From NCBI GenBank assembly GCA_021372005.1, contig JAJFVC010000060.1, positions 62,001 to 126,000 on the forward strand: a stretch of 64,000 bases of DNA, written 5' to 3'. The notes under the pieces are model-generated. The model worked only from the letters and a program-made list of their open reading frames with translations, was not told the DNA's origin and did no database searches. Source of the stretch: Planctomycetaceae bacterium (GTDB lineage Bacteria; Planctomycetota; Planctomycetia; Pirellulales; Thermoguttaceae). Positions 44,745 to 55,416 of the stretch are shown one piece after another (the stretch's first letter is position 1; each line of letters begins with the position of its first letter). The translations under genes were made by a program, and so were the position numbers.

Positions 44745-44803
44745 GATTGCATTCCGAACGCGCGTCGGAAACGAGTCGCAAGAAAACTCGAAAGAAAAAG
44801 GCC

Positions 44804-45592
44804 ATGCCCAACGCTCTCGACAAAATCATCGCCGCGAAACATGAGTACCTCGAAAAGGCGAAGGTCGACGCGCCCGAGTCCTCGCTGCGCGAACAAGTGA
44901 CCGAGGCCCCGCCGGTCCGCGATTTTCTGGCCGCACTCAGCGGCGCGCCGCCCATCCGGCTCATTGCCGAGGTGAAAAAATCCAGCCCCAGCCGAGGCGC
45001 GATCCGCCCGAACTGCGATCCGGCGTCCATCGCCCGCATCTATCAATGGCACGGCGCCGCCTGCGTCAGCGTCTTGACCGACGGCCCGTATTTTCAGGGC
45101 AGCCTCGACGATCTGCGGCAAGTCCGCGCGGCGGTCCAACTGCCGGTGCTGCGAAAAGATTTCGTGATCGACCCCTATCAAGTGCTGGAAGCCCGCCAAG
45201 CCGGGGCCGACGCCGTGTTGCTGATCGCCGACTGCCTGGAAGGCGGCCAACTGGCGGATCTCTACGCGGCGGTCCACGAGTTGGGCATGACGCCGCTGGT
45301 CGAACTGCACGACCCCGACCAACTGGACCGCGTGTTGGAGCTCGGCGCCAAGCTGATCGGCGTGAACAACCGCGACCTGCACACGCTCGAAGTCGATCTG
45401 AACCACTCGCTGCGCATGCGGCACATTATTCCCGCCGATCGCATCATGGTCGGCGAGAGCGGCATCCGAAACCGTCAGGACGTCGAACGGCTGGAAACCT
45501 CCGGCGTCCAAGCGATGCTGGTCGGCGGCACGCTGATGGCCCGCCGCGACATCGGCAACGCGGTGGACGGGCTGCTCGGAAAGACGTCGTAG
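44804..45592 (+). CDS. trpC: Indole-3-glycerol phosphate synthase
   Basis: TIM-barrel enzyme that closes the indole ring in tryptophan synthesis. The 262-aa protein has IAEVKKSSPSRGAIRP (catalytic Lys and Ser-Pro-Ser phosphate site), SVLTDGPYFQGS, LPVLRKDFVIDPYQ with the second catalytic Lys, LVELHD, IGVNNRDLHTLEVDL and GESGIRN, GGTLM at the C-terminal phosphate-binding loop. ATG 44804 gives a normal-length protein; upstream in-frame codons are basic and unlike the family. It is isolated from other trp genes. A family A hairpin repeat follows after eight bases. Confidence 0.96.
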   Translation: MPNALDKIIAAKHEYLEKAKVDAPESSLREQVTEAPPVRDFLAALSGAPPIRLIAEVKKSSPSRGAIRPNCDPASIARIYQWHGAACVSVLTDGPYFQGSLDDLRQVRAAVQLPVLRKDFVIDPYQVLEARQAGADAVLLIADCLEGGQLADLYAAVHELGMTPLVELHDPDQLDRVLELGAKLIGVNNRDLHTLEVDLNHSLRMRHIIPADRIMVGESGIRNRQDVERLETSGVQAMLVGGTLMARRDIGNAVDGLLGKTS

Positions 45593-45600
45593 AAAAAAAG

Positions 45601-45638
45601 TCCCCTCTCCCGCCGGGAGAGGGTTAGGGTGAGGGCGA
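45601..45638. repeat. Dispersed hairpin repeat, family A (copy 3)
   Basis: The 9-bp stem CCCTCTCCC/GGGAGAGGG with loop GCC recurs, followed by TTAGGGTGAGGGCG. Apart from three bases it equals the copy before murD. It lies eight bases after the trpC stop and may end the transcript. Confidence 0.85.
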
Positions 45639-45742
45639 GCAAACAAAAAACGTCCGCTCGCCCTACCGAGTCCGCGCTTTTCCAAACTTCTCCAACCGCT
45701 TGCGATTTCGCCGGAAGCCGTCGCCTCGCCCGCGATGTCGTC

Positions 45743-46846
45743 CTACGACACCATCCTCGCCAGCTTTCGCCCGGTGCTGCTCAGCGGAAAATCCTTCAAT
45801 TCCGCCGGTCGCACCCAACGCGTCTCCATCGCCGCGCGGTTTGCACACGCCGTGCACTCGGCCTCAAAACACTCCAGCGTGATCTGAAACCGCGTCACGC
45901 CGTGCGAAAGCGTTGCTAGCCGCCGGCCGGGTCGGATCGTCGCGCCGGTCAACTCCAAAACGTTTTTCGCCATTTCGCGGTCGATCGCCGAGTCCGCCGA
46001 AATCGGAAACCGTGGAAAATCCCAAAGGCCCGCCCAACGCCGTCCCTCGGGCCAACGCAATAACAACAGCCGGCCGCGACGCCGCACCACGACCGCCGCC
46101 TCGCGGACCGACTCGCGCCGCGGTTTGATTTTCGGCGAGGGAATTGTCTCTTGTTTTCCCAATTGATTCGCGCGACACTTCGTTGCGATGGGACAGACGT
46201 CGCATCGCGGCGATCGGACCGTGCAGACCAGGCTGCCCAAGTCCATCAACGCCTGATTGAACCGCCCGACGTCGCGCCGCGGCAACAACACGTCGGCCGC
46301 CGCCCAAAGCAATCGCTGCCCCTCGCTCGACTGCGGCGCACCCTCGTAGCCCAACAGCCGGCTGAACAGCCGCACCGTGTTCGCTTCCAAAATCGGCTCG
46401 CGTCGATCGAATGCGATCGAAAGAATCGCCCCGGCCGTGTAGCGTCCGATGCCCGGCAATCGTCGAATGGTTTTGGAGTCGCTTGGAAATTGGCCGCCGT
46501 ATTGATCGACCAGCATTTTGGCGGCCTCGTGCAACTGTCGCGCGCGGCGATAATAGCCGAGTCCCTCCCAAAGCCGAAGCACCTCGTGCTGGTCAGCCGC
46601 GGCCAACGCCTCGACGGTCGGCAGTTTTTTGAGAAAGCGATCGAAATAGCCGCGGACCGTCTCGACTTGCGTCTGCTGAAGCATCACCTCGCTCAGCCAC
46701 ACGGCATACGGATCGCATCGCCGCCGCCACGGCAGATCCCGAGCGTTGGCCGCGTACCACGTCAGCAGTTTTTGCCGCAGCCAGCGTCGCACGGACGGCT
46801 CCGGCAACCGCGCGGCCTGCTCGTCGTTGGCCTTGGTGCGGCTCAT
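45743..46846 (-). CDS. mutY: A/G-specific adenine glycosylase MutY with Glu in place of the catalytic Asp
   Basis: Removes adenine mispaired with 8-oxoguanine. The 367-aa protein has the catalytic Glu E53 in WLSEVMLQQTQ, helix-hairpin-helix LPGIGRYTAGAIL (130-142), the iron-sulfur motif C-x6-C-x2-C-x5-C (CTVRSPRCDVCPIATKC) and a C-terminal NUDIX-like domain that senses 8-oxoG. In E. coli MutY the helix after the HhH reads LDGNV with the catalytic Asp138; here it reads ILEANTVRL, giving Glu154. It overlaps the upstream glycosyltransferase stop by four bases (ATGA), so the two are cotranslated. Confidence 0.92.
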   Translation of the reverse strand: MSRTKANDEQAARLPEPSVRRWLRQKLLTWYAANARDLPWRRRCDPYAVWLSEVMLQQTQVETVRGYFDRFLKKLPTVEALAAADQHEVLRLWEGLGYYRRARQLHEAAKMLVDQYGGQFPSDSKTIRRLPGIGRYTAGAILSIAFDRREPILEANTVRLFSRLLGYEGAPQSSEGQRLLWAAADVLLPRRDVGRFNQALMDLGSLVCTVRSPRCDVCPIATKCRANQLGKQETIPSPKIKPRRESVREAAVVVRRRGRLLLLRWPEGRRWAGLWDFPRFPISADSAIDREMAKNVLELTGATIRPGRRLATLSHGVTRFQITLECFEAECTACANRAAMETRWVRPAELKDFPLSSTGRKLARMVS

Positions 46847-47853
46847 CGCGTCAAAATCCGATCGCACGCCTCGCAGACGTCCGCCGTCGTGATGGCCGCC
46901 ATCAGTTCCGGCGACGCGGTGCGGCGTCCGCGCGTAGACCCCTTAAAAAAGGCCTTTTGAAGGGCAATGTGCTGCGGACCGTAAGGCCCGTGAATATCCT
47001 TGGGCCATGGTCCGTACAGCCCGACGCACGGCGTGCCGACCGCCGCGGCCAAATGCAGCGGGCCGGTGTCCGACCCGAGGAACAACCGCGCCCGACGCGC
47101 CAACGCAGCCAACTCGGACAGCGTGGTTTTTGGGGCCAGCCGCGCGTGGCCTTGCGACCCGGCGACCACGCGCTCGGCCATCGCACGTTCGCCCTCGCCC
47201 GCCCAAAGCACCAACGTCGGCAGTCCGCCGGCCGCGCCCAAGTGGGCCGCCACCGCGCCGTAACGGTCCATCGGCCAAAGTTTCGACGGCCAGCCCGCCC
47301 CCACATTAATCAGTGCAAACCCTCGTCCCACTTGAAACTTGTCCAAAATTCGTTCGGCGGTTTGAGCGTCTTCCGGCCGCTCGGGAACCGAAAACTGAAC
47401 CGTCGGCGACTCGATGCCCAGCGGTCGCAGCAGTTGCAAGTTCCGCTCGACGATGTGCGGACCCGGCGTATCGACCGACTCGGTGTTCAACCAAGGACTC
47501 AGCTCGCGGCCCCAAGGCGGACCGAACCCCAACCGCCTCGGCGCGCCGGAAAGTCGCGCCAAAATGGCCGCTTTCGTCAGCCCCTGCGCCTCCAACGCGA
47601 TGTCGAACCGCCGCCCGCGCAATTGACGCCGCAGCCGCCAAAGCGTTTTGGGCGACTTCAGCCATCCGCGCGGCACGGTCAGCACCTCGTCCAGCGCTGG
47701 ATGGTTTTGGAGCAATTCGGCCGAGCGCGACTCCACGACCCACGTCACCAACGCATCGGGAAACCGGCGGCGCAGCGCGCAAGCGATCGGCATGCTTTGA
47801 ATCACGTCGCCGATGGCGCTCAATCGAACGATCAGAATCCGAGGCGATGACAT
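46843..47853 (-). CDS. Glycosyltransferase family 9 (heptosyltransferase-like)
   Basis: A 336-aa GT-B enzyme similar to WaaC/WaaF/WaaQ, which add heptoses or other sugars to lipopolysaccharide core. Segments: ILIVRLSAIGDVIQSMPIAC at the N-terminus, LEAQGLTKAAILARLSG, ALINVGAGWPSKLWPMDRY, ARLFLGSDTGPLHLAAAVGTP and LYGPWPKDIHGPYG. Two in-frame starts exist, ATG 47865 and ATG 47853. A TATAAT at 47864-47869 covers the first, so the second is preferred and the transcript may be nearly leaderless. It ends overlapping mutY (ATGA). An outer-membrane glycan is implied. Confidence 0.9.
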   Translation of the reverse strand: MSSPRILIVRLSAIGDVIQSMPIACALRRRFPDALVTWVVESRSAELLQNHPALDEVLTVPRGWLKSPKTLWRLRRQLRGRRFDIALEAQGLTKAAILARLSGAPRRLGFGPPWGRELSPWLNTESVDTPGPHIVERNLQLLRPLGIESPTVQFSVPERPEDAQTAERILDKFQVGRGFALINVGAGWPSKLWPMDRYGAVAAHLGAAGGLPTLVLWAGEGERAMAERVVAGSQGHARLAPKTTLSELAALARRARLFLGSDTGPLHLAAAVGTPCVGLYGPWPKDIHGPYGPQHIALQKAFFKGSTRGRRTASPELMAAITTADVCEACDRILTR

Positions 47854-47952
47854 CGTGCGAGGCATTATAACCGTTCGGCCCGATCTTGCCACAGTGACAG
47901 ACGACCGGAAACCTCGTAAAATAAAATCGGTCGAAGATTTTCGATAAAAAAC

Positions 47953-49914
47953 ATGCCAAAACCAAACGCTCCAGCGCCGACCGACTTGCCGTTGCCGATG
48001 ACGCCCGCCGAACTGGCCGCCCGCGGCTGGGACGCCGTCGACGTGGTGTTCGTCACCGGCGACGCTTACGTCGACCACCCGAGCTTCGCCATGGCCCTGC
48101 TGGGTCGGCTGTTGGAATCCGAAGGGTTTCGCGTGGCCATCCTCAGCCAACCCGACTGGCGCTCCTGCGACGCCTGGCGGCAGTTTGGACGCCCGAGAGT
48201 CTGTTTCGCCATCAGCGCGGGCAATATGGACTCGATGCTGAACCACTACACGGCCAATCGCAAAGTGCGCAACGACGACGCCTACAGCCCCGACGGTCAA
48301 ATCGGACGTCGTCCCGACCGCGCGACGCTGGCTTATTGCCAACGGGCCCGCGAGGCCTACCACGGCGTGCCGATCATCGCCGGCGGCGTCGAAGCCAGTC
48401 TGCGGCGTCTGGCCCACTACGACTACTGGAGCGACAAAATCCGCCGCCCGATCTTGCTGGACGCCAAAGCCGATCTGCTCGTGTTCGGCATGGGCGAACA
48501 TCCGTTGGTCGAAATCGTCAAACGACTGGCGGCCGGCGAATGCGTCCGCCAATTGCGCGACATTCGCGGCACGGCCTATCGGCTGGGGGCAAGCGAACAG
48601 GGATTGGGGATTAGGGACGGGGGATTTGCAGAAACGGCAAGCGAATCGAGCCCGTTACTGCTGCCGAGCTACGAAGAGGTGTCGAGCGACAAGGCCGCGT
48701 TCGCCGCCATGACGCGCACGATCCTCGAACAGACCGACCCGTCGAGCGGCCGCCCGTTGGTGCAGTGTTGCGGCCCCGAGGCCGTGGTGGTGAACCCGCC
48801 GGCCGAGCCGCTCTCGCAGGCCGAGATGGACCGCGTCTACGGGCTGCCGTTCACACGCCGCCCGCACCCCAGCTACGGCCGTCAAAAGATCCCGGCGTTC
48901 GAGGTCGTCCAAGACTCGATCCAGATCGTCCGCGGCTGTTTCGGCGGCTGCGCGTTCTGCTCGATCGCGGTGCACGAGGGCCGCGTCATCCAAAGCCGCA
49001 GCGAGGCGTCCGTGCTGGCCGAAATTCGTCGCGTGGCCCAATCGCCCGGCTTTGCGGGCACGATCAGCGACCTGGGCGGACCGACCGCCAATATGTACGC
49101 CATGAACTGCACGCAACCCGACCAGCGAGCCCGATGCCGCCGGACAAGCTGCTTGTGTCCGAGCATCTGCCCGCGATTGAACACCGATCACACGCCGTTG
49201 ATCCATCTACTCGAAGCGGCCCGTCGCGTGCCGGGCGTTCGTCGCGTGCTGGTGGCCTCGGGCATCCGCATGGACCTGGCCCTGTGCAGCCCCATGTTCA
49301 TCGCCCAGTTGGCCCGCCACCACACGGGCGGCCTATTGAAAGTCGCCCCGGAGCACGTCGTGCCCGAAGTGCTGCAACGAATGAACAAGCCGACGGTCGA
49401 GACGTTCGAGGCGTTTTCCGAGCAGTTTCGCCGCGAAGCCGCCGCGGCCGGCAAACGCGAATATCTGGTGCCTTATCTGCTGGCCGGCCATCCCGGCTGC
49501 GACCTGCCGGCGATGATCGAGCTGGCGTTGTATCTGAAACGCCACGGCCTGAAACCCGACAAGGTGCAAGACTTCATTCCCGGCCCGATGGATGTCGCCA
49601 CGTGCATGTACTACACGGGCCTCGATCCGAGGACGGGCCAGGCCATGTACGTGCCGCGCGGTCTGCGACAACGCCGATTGCAACGGGCGCTGCTGCAATG
49701 GTTCAAGCCCGAGAACGACGCCGACGTCCGCGAGGCGCTGCTCGAGGCCGGTCGCTCGGATCTGATCGGCGATCGCCCCGAGTGCCTGATCGCGTCCCGT
49801 CCGCCGAAACAGGCTGCACCGCCCAAACGTTCAAAAACCGACCGCCAAGAAAAACCCCGCGTCGGCTATCGTCCGCATCGCAAATCGACGCGACGCAAAA
49901 AAACCGGCGAGTAA
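47953..49914 (+). CDS. YgiQ-family radical SAM protein
   Basis: A 653-aa member of the YgiQ family (UPF0313). It starts with a B12-binding-like region ([46 protein letters not shown]), then the radical SAM motif CFGGCAFC, and a C-terminal region with AHGCDL-type [38 protein letters not shown] and [12 protein letters not shown], ending in a basic tail. The role of the family is not established. Between ATG and the SAM domain it has a 25-residue in-frame stretch (about 217-240, [15 protein letters not shown]) encoded by a G-rich repeat, which relatives would be expected to lack. Confidence 0.9.
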   Translation: MPKPNAPAPTDLPLPMTPAELAARGWDAVDVVFVTGDAYVDHPSFAMALLGRLLESEGFRVAILSQPDWRSCDAWRQFGRPRVCFAISAGNMDSMLNHYTANRKVRNDDAYSPDGQIGRRPDRATLAYCQRAREAYHGVPIIAGGVEASLRRLAHYDYWSDKIRRPILLDAKADLLVFGMGEHPLVEIVKRLAAGECVRQLRDIRGTAYRLGASEQGLGIRDGGFAETASESSPLLLPSYEEVSSDKAAFAAMTRTILEQTDPSSGRPLVQCCGPEAVVVNPPAEPLSQAEMDRVYGLPFTRRPHPSYGRQKIPAFEVVQDSIQIVRGCFGGCAFCSIAVHEGRVIQSRSEASVLAEIRRVAQSPGFAGTISDLGGPTANMYAMNCTQPDQRARCRRTSCLCPSICPRLNTDHTPLIHLLEAARRVPGVRRVLVASGIRMDLALCSPMFIAQLARHHTGGLLKVAPEHVVPEVLQRMNKPTVETFEAFSEQFRREAAAAGKREYLVPYLLAGHPGCDLPAMIELALYLKRHGLKPDKVQDFIPGPMDVATCMYYTGLDPRTGQAMYVPRGLRQRRLQRALLQWFKPENDADVREALLEAGRSDLIGDRPECLIASRPPKQAAPPKRSKTDRQEKPRVGYRPHRKSTRRKKTGE

Positions 49915-49928
49915 TCGCAGGCGACCGA

Positions 49929-51626
49929 CTACAGTTCGAGGACCGGCTTTGAAGGGGCGGCCTTTTCTTTCGCGTCGGGTTTTGCAGGTCCCGCATCGCC
50001 GGCCTTTTCTTTCGCCGCCGGTTTTACAGGCTTTTTTTCGTCGGCCTTTTCTTCCGAAAGCAACTCTCGCCAAGGTTTTTTATCTTGATAGCTCTTCAAT
50101 TCCTTTTGGAGTGATTCGTCATGGTCCTTGTCGCCAATTTTGACCGCTTTGGTCGACCATTTGACCGCATTTTGGAAATCGCCGGTCTCCGCGTAGGCCG
50201 CGGCCAGCGTGCTCAAAATGTAGGCCAACTTGTAGTCGCTCTGCTTGCAGGCCTTCGTGGCCAACTCCAGCGCCCGGCGGCCGTCGCGCAGCTTCGCGTC
50301 GGGCGAGGTGGCCAACACCCACGCCAGATTGTTCAGCAGGCCGTAGTCGTCGGGTTTGATTTTCAAGGCTTTTTCGTAGTCGGCCAACGCATCGGATTGC
50401 CGGCCGAGATTCAGCAGCATGTCGCCGCGTCCGCGCAAGGCCTGCCACTGTTTGGGCTCGTCGGCCAGCAGCTCCGTGTAAGTTTCGATCGCCTTGGCCG
50501 TTTGTTTCGCCGCGCCGTACAACATCGCCAATTGCAGCCGAACGACGGAATCCTTCGGCTCTTTTTCCAAAATCGTCCGCACGTCCGCAATCGCCTCCTC
50601 ATATCGCTTGTCCGCGCCGTACAACATTGCGCGCATCCGAAGTCCCTCGGACAGATGCGGTCGCTGCTTGAGCGCCCGGTTCACGTCAATCATCGCCTTG
50701 GCCGTCTCGCCCTTTTCCTGATAGACGCTCGCACGCATCAGCAAAAGACCGATATTGTCCGGGTCCATGGCCAGCGCCTGGCTGAGCTCCTGGAGCGCCG
50801 CCGGCAAATCGTTCTGCAGTAGCCGCACGCGGGCCCGCTGAACCAGCGGCATCAGCGAATCCGGCTGCCTTTTCTGAGCCTTCTCCAACACGTCCAACGC
50901 CTCCGCGTAGCGCTTCTGCCGCGACAGCACCACGGCCTTCGCCCCGTAGGCCGACAATTCGTCCGGCTCCAATTCGATCGCCCGGTCCAAATCGGCCAGC
51001 GCCTGATCGGTTTTTTTCATCTCGTGCAGCAACACGGCCCTCGCACGGAGCATGTTGGCGTTGTCCGGCGTCCGTCGCACGGCTTCGTTCAGATCGGCGA
51101 GCTTTTTTTCCGGCGACTCCTGCAGTCCCGACCGCAACAGATACGCCTTCGCCTCCGAATCCGACTTGTCGAACCGCGATTGAACCGCCCGATCAAGCGA
51201 TTGGCGAGCCTGTCGGACGTCGCCGCCCGGCAGCAACCACAACTGCGCGATCAACAAATGCGTCTCGCCCTGCTTCGGATCCAACTTCGCGGCACGCTCC
51301 AAATCGGCCAGTGCAAACTGGCGATTTCGTCGGAATTCGGACGGCGATCCGGCGCCGCCCAACAGACGCTTGACGGTCTCTTGCGCCCGCTGCAACAGCG
51401 TAGACGCCAACAGCTTTTCGGCAAAATCCTTGTTGCCGGCGTCCAAACCCTTTTGTAGCGCGCTGTCGGCCAGTCGAATCGCCTCGCTCAAATCGCTGAT
51501 CGTGGTGGCGTTCAGCTTGGTCTCCATCGCCTTGTCGAGATCCGGTTGACCGGGGTCCGCCGCCTCCGCCGCGACGACGGCCGACAGCAACACAAAAACC
51601 GACAGCAGGGACGAAATGCGAATCAT
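49929..51626 (-). CDS. Secreted TPR-repeat protein
   Basis: A 565-aa exported protein. A signal peptide (MIRISSLLSVFVLLSAVVAA, cleavage near residue 23 before ADPGQ) is followed by about ten tetratricopeptide repeats, e.g. EMKKTDQALADLDRAIELEP, RQKRYAEALDVLEKAQKRQP and GRQSDALADYEKALKIKPDD. The C-terminus is a Lys/Ala/Pro-rich tail made of repeating KPAAKEKAGDAGPAKPDAKE-type units. TPR arrays mediate protein contacts; no enzyme domain is attached. ATG 51626 is preferred over a TTG three codons upstream. Its stop is 14 bases from that of ygiQ. Confidence 0.85.
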   Translation of the reverse strand: MIRISSLLSVFVLLSAVVAAEAADPGQPDLDKAMETKLNATTISDLSEAIRLADSALQKGLDAGNKDFAEKLLASTLLQRAQETVKRLLGGAGSPSEFRRNRQFALADLERAAKLDPKQGETHLLIAQLWLLPGGDVRQARQSLDRAVQSRFDKSDSEAKAYLLRSGLQESPEKKLADLNEAVRRTPDNANMLRARAVLLHEMKKTDQALADLDRAIELEPDELSAYGAKAVVLSRQKRYAEALDVLEKAQKRQPDSLMPLVQRARVRLLQNDLPAALQELSQALAMDPDNIGLLLMRASVYQEKGETAKAMIDVNRALKQRPHLSEGLRMRAMLYGADKRYEEAIADVRTILEKEPKDSVVRLQLAMLYGAAKQTAKAIETYTELLADEPKQWQALRGRGDMLLNLGRQSDALADYEKALKIKPDDYGLLNNLAWVLATSPDAKLRDGRRALELATKACKQSDYKLAYILSTLAAAYAETGDFQNAVKWSTKAVKIGDKDHDESLQKELKSYQDKKPWRELLSEEKADEKKPVKPAAKEKAGDAGPAKPDAKEKAAPSKPVLEL

Positions 51627-51783
51627 CACGAGCAAAACCCCTTCGGCGACATGAACGCCTGTAAAAACCGGTGCGATTTTTTCGCGGTCAAGAAGGCCAA
51701 TGATTACAAAAACGGTTCAAAACTCGAACCATGCCGCACAGCGTCATCAACTTCGCTGCTTCGACTCTAAAAACGCTGGCGGC

Positions 51784-52587
51784 TTAATGAAACGCTTGCT
51801 CGTCCGTCGGAAACTTCCCTTCGCGGACTTCGTCCCGAAATTGCCCGACCGCTTGAACGACCGTTTCTTTCAACTGGGCGTAACGCTTGACGTGCCGCGG
51901 CGATCGGTCCAACGTCAAACCGAGCAGGTCGTGCAACACCAGCACCTGACCGTCGCAGCCCGCTCCGGCCCCGATGCCGATCGTCGGAATCTGAAGCGCG
52001 GCGGTCACCTCGGCAGCCAGCGGCGCGGGCACGCATTCCAGCACGATCGAAAACGCCCCGGCCTGTTCGGCGGCCTTCGCGTCGGCCATCAATCGGTCGT
52101 GATCTCGCTGCACCCGATAGCCGCCCAGTTGGCAAATCGCTTGAGGACGCAACCCGCAATGCGCCATCACGGGAATCCCGGCCGACACCAGCGCCGCGAT
52201 CACCTCGGCCCGCTCCGCCCCGCCTTCGAGCTTGACCGCCTGACAGCCAGTCTCTTTCAACACCCGGGCCGCGTTTTCAATCGTGCGCGACACGCCCAGC
52301 AAAAAACTCGGGAACGGCAGATCGACCACCGTCAACGCATGGTGCACGGCGCGGCCGACCATCTCGGCGTGATAGATCATCTGGTCGAGCGTGACCGGCA
52401 GCGTGTTCGGGCGTCCCTGCACGACCATCCCGACGCTGTCGCCCACCAAAATGCACTCGATCTCCGCCGCGTCGACCAGCCGGGCCATCGTGTAATCATA
52501 AGCCGTCACCACAGTAATCTTGTGGTGGGCCTGTTTCATCGCGACCAACTGAGGGACAGTAATCTTTTTGGGGGGAGCGTCGCTCAT
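51784..52587 (-). CDS. panB: 3-methyl-2-oxobutanoate hydroxymethyltransferase
   Basis: First committed enzyme of pantothenate synthesis; transfers a hydroxymethyl group from methylenetetrahydrofolate to 2-oxoisovalerate. The 267-aa TIM barrel has VTAYDYTMARLVDAA, CILVGDSVGMVVQG (metal ligand Asp), PFPSFLLGV, VKLEGG and the catalytic Glu in IVLECVPAPLA, then IPTIGIGAGAGCDGQVLVLHD LLGL-type residues. Length is usual for PanB. It is isolated from other pan genes. There is a good start ATG 52587 within sequence ATTGCACCAG on the coding side but no strong ribosome site. Confidence 0.96.
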   Translation of the reverse strand: MSDAPPKKITVPQLVAMKQAHHKITVVTAYDYTMARLVDAAEIECILVGDSVGMVVQGRPNTLPVTLDQMIYHAEMVGRAVHHALTVVDLPFPSFLLGVSRTIENAARVLKETGCQAVKLEGGAERAEVIAALVSAGIPVMAHCGLRPQAICQLGGYRVQRDHDRLMADAKAAEQAGAFSIVLECVPAPLAAEVTAALQIPTIGIGAGAGCDGQVLVLHDLLGLTLDRSPRHVKRYAQLKETVVQAVGQFRDEVREGKFPTDEQAFH

Positions 52588-52759
52588 TGCACCAGACGGT
52601 TCGAGTTCAACAATCTATAACCGATCTAATCTATTTTAGTCCGAAGCGACACGTCGCAACAATAGGCAAAACACCTCCCCCTGGTGGTTCGTTCCACAAA
52701 ATCTGCTAGCCAAAACCGGATTCGAGGGGTATCCTGAACGAAAAGGAAAGGATTTTTTC

Positions 52760-53602
52760 ATGTCCGTCCGACTTCTTCCGTCCGGCGCGTTGTTGCTGGC
52801 GATTCTGAGCGTCGATCTGGCGGCGGCCTCCGCCCAAATGGTCAACCCCTCTTATCTGCGAAAACAACAATACCGGCAACAGCAGCAACAACAGCAACAG
52901 CAACGAAAACAGGCAGTGACCGGCCAACCGACCACCATCGAAGGCACGTTGGTCGGCGCAATGCGAGGCACGCTGCAAATCGTCGACGACAAACGACAAA
53001 CCTGGCGCGTCGGCATCGTGCCGGCCACCAAAGTCCACGTGACCGGCTCGGCCAACGCCGACGCCCTCCGCAACGGCATGGTCATCGAGTTTCAGGCCGA
53101 GATCGACCCGCAAGGCGCCATCGTGGACAAGGTGGGCGAGTTGTCGATCGTCAGTCTTTCCGAGGACAAACGACCGGGACTCTATCCATCCAGCGGCGGA
53201 GCGACCGATCCCCGCGTCGCAACCGCCAAAAAACCGGCCGTCGCCAAACCCGCGCGAACGGCCAAACACGGCGTCCCGACCCCAGGCTCCTATCGCATCG
53301 TTGGACAGTTGAATTTCAACCGAAATAAGATGACTGTTCACGCGGACCGCTACCATTTGCCGCTCGAATTGTCCGATTCGCCAAACATCGCCATCGATTC
53401 GAGCGATTACACGTTGGCCTCCCGCGGCGACAAGATCTCGGTGCAAGGCATGTTGATCCCCAACCGAATCGGCCAGATGTACGCCTCGGAGATCAAAATT
53501 GAACTGGGCGGCTCGCTCGGCAACCACAAGAAAAACCCGGCGAACGCGAACAACCCGGCCGCCCACAAGCCCGCCCAATCGGCGCCGGGCGAACAACCTT
53601 AG
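52760..53602 (+). CDS. Secreted protein of unknown function with a polyglutamine stretch
   Basis: A 280-aa exported protein that I do not recognise. The signal peptide (residues 1-25) ends ASA-Q. After it comes a Gln-rich stretch (about 35-50, RQQQQQQQQQRKQ) from a CAG/CAA microsatellite at 52871-52910. Two beta-rich segments (about 58-140, IEGTLVGAMRGTLQIVDD, and 175-255, IVGQLNFNRNKMTVHADR) look like paired OB- or DUF-like folds, and a Pro/Ala/Asn tail follows. AAGGAAAGG stands upstream of ATG 52760. No enzyme motif is seen. Confidence 0.7.
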   Translation: MSVRLLPSGALLLAILSVDLAAASAQMVNPSYLRKQQYRQQQQQQQQQRKQAVTGQPTTIEGTLVGAMRGTLQIVDDKRQTWRVGIVPATKVHVTGSANADALRNGMVIEFQAEIDPQGAIVDKVGELSIVSLSEDKRPGLYPSSGGATDPRVATAKKPAVAKPARTAKHGVPTPGSYRIVGQLNFNRNKMTVHADRYHLPLELSDSPNIAIDSSDYTLASRGDKISVQGMLIPNRIGQMYASEIKIELGGSLGNHKKNPANANNPAAHKPAQSAPGEQP

Positions 53603-53909
53603 GACCGATCGGAAACGGGCGATCCCGCTTGTCCCGATAACAAGGTCGGTTACGTCGTTCAACCGCTCGACGGACATCGCTGCAACCTTTTGCACAACAA
53701 GATGTTAACGATCTTCCCAAACTAAAAACGCGAGGATTTTCTGAAAAACCCCACCATTGAGCGATCCGATCGTTCTTGGCGTTCCATCCGCTCAAGTCCT
53801 TTATTTCTAGGCATTTTCTTGGCCGCTGCGGAATTCACCATAAAAAGTGCGACCTCAACCGCGGCGAAAAACGCCTCAAATCCCCCCGGTCTCTAAAAAC
53901 CCCGCCCGG

Positions 53910-55098
<1,189 letters not shown>

Positions 55099-55131
55099 TT
55101 TTGCACGGTTTTGTAAACCGATGAACTGATC

Positions 55132-55177
55132 ACGCGGCTTCGATTCTCACTAAGGATCGACGCCGCGTTTGTTTCTT
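55132..55177 (+). terminator. Terminator of gapA
   Basis: ACGCGGCTTCGAT (55132-55144) and ATCGACGCCGCGT (55156-55168) form a 13-bp stem with one mismatch, followed by TTTGTTTCTT. It lies 34 bases after the gapA stop. Confidence 0.8.
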
Positions 55178-55254
55178 GATAGCTTGATAGAATGAAATTC
55201 GTCTTGTTCTGTCCTTGACGCGCGGATCCTTCAAACGAGATCTGCTGTAAATCT

Positions 55255-55416
55255 ATGCCGGCGGTGCCAGGATTTCCTCGCGGCGTGGGAGAATCGCCGC
55301 AAAGCGGCTGCGGCACATTGTTGATCGCCGCCGTGGTCGGATTGGCCTTCGCGGCGGCCATGCTCTGGCTTGCGTTCTACGCGACCCGTCTGGTCGAAAG
55401 CGGTTTTAACCGTTGA
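55255..55416 (+). CDS. Possible 53-aa single-helix membrane protein
   Basis: The frame ATG 55255 to TGA 55416 encodes 53 residues: a Pro/Gly-rich lead (PAVPGFPRGVGESPQSGCG) followed by a hydrophobic helix (TLLIAAVVGLAFAAAMLWLA) and a short basic end. It lies in the gap after gapA and overlaps the fabF stop by 11 bases on the other strand. No strong ribosome site is visible. The clean composition and anchor make it plausible but unproven. Confidence 0.4.
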   Translation: MPAVPGFPRGVGESPQSGCGTLLIAAVVGLAFAAAMLWLAFYATRLVESGFNR

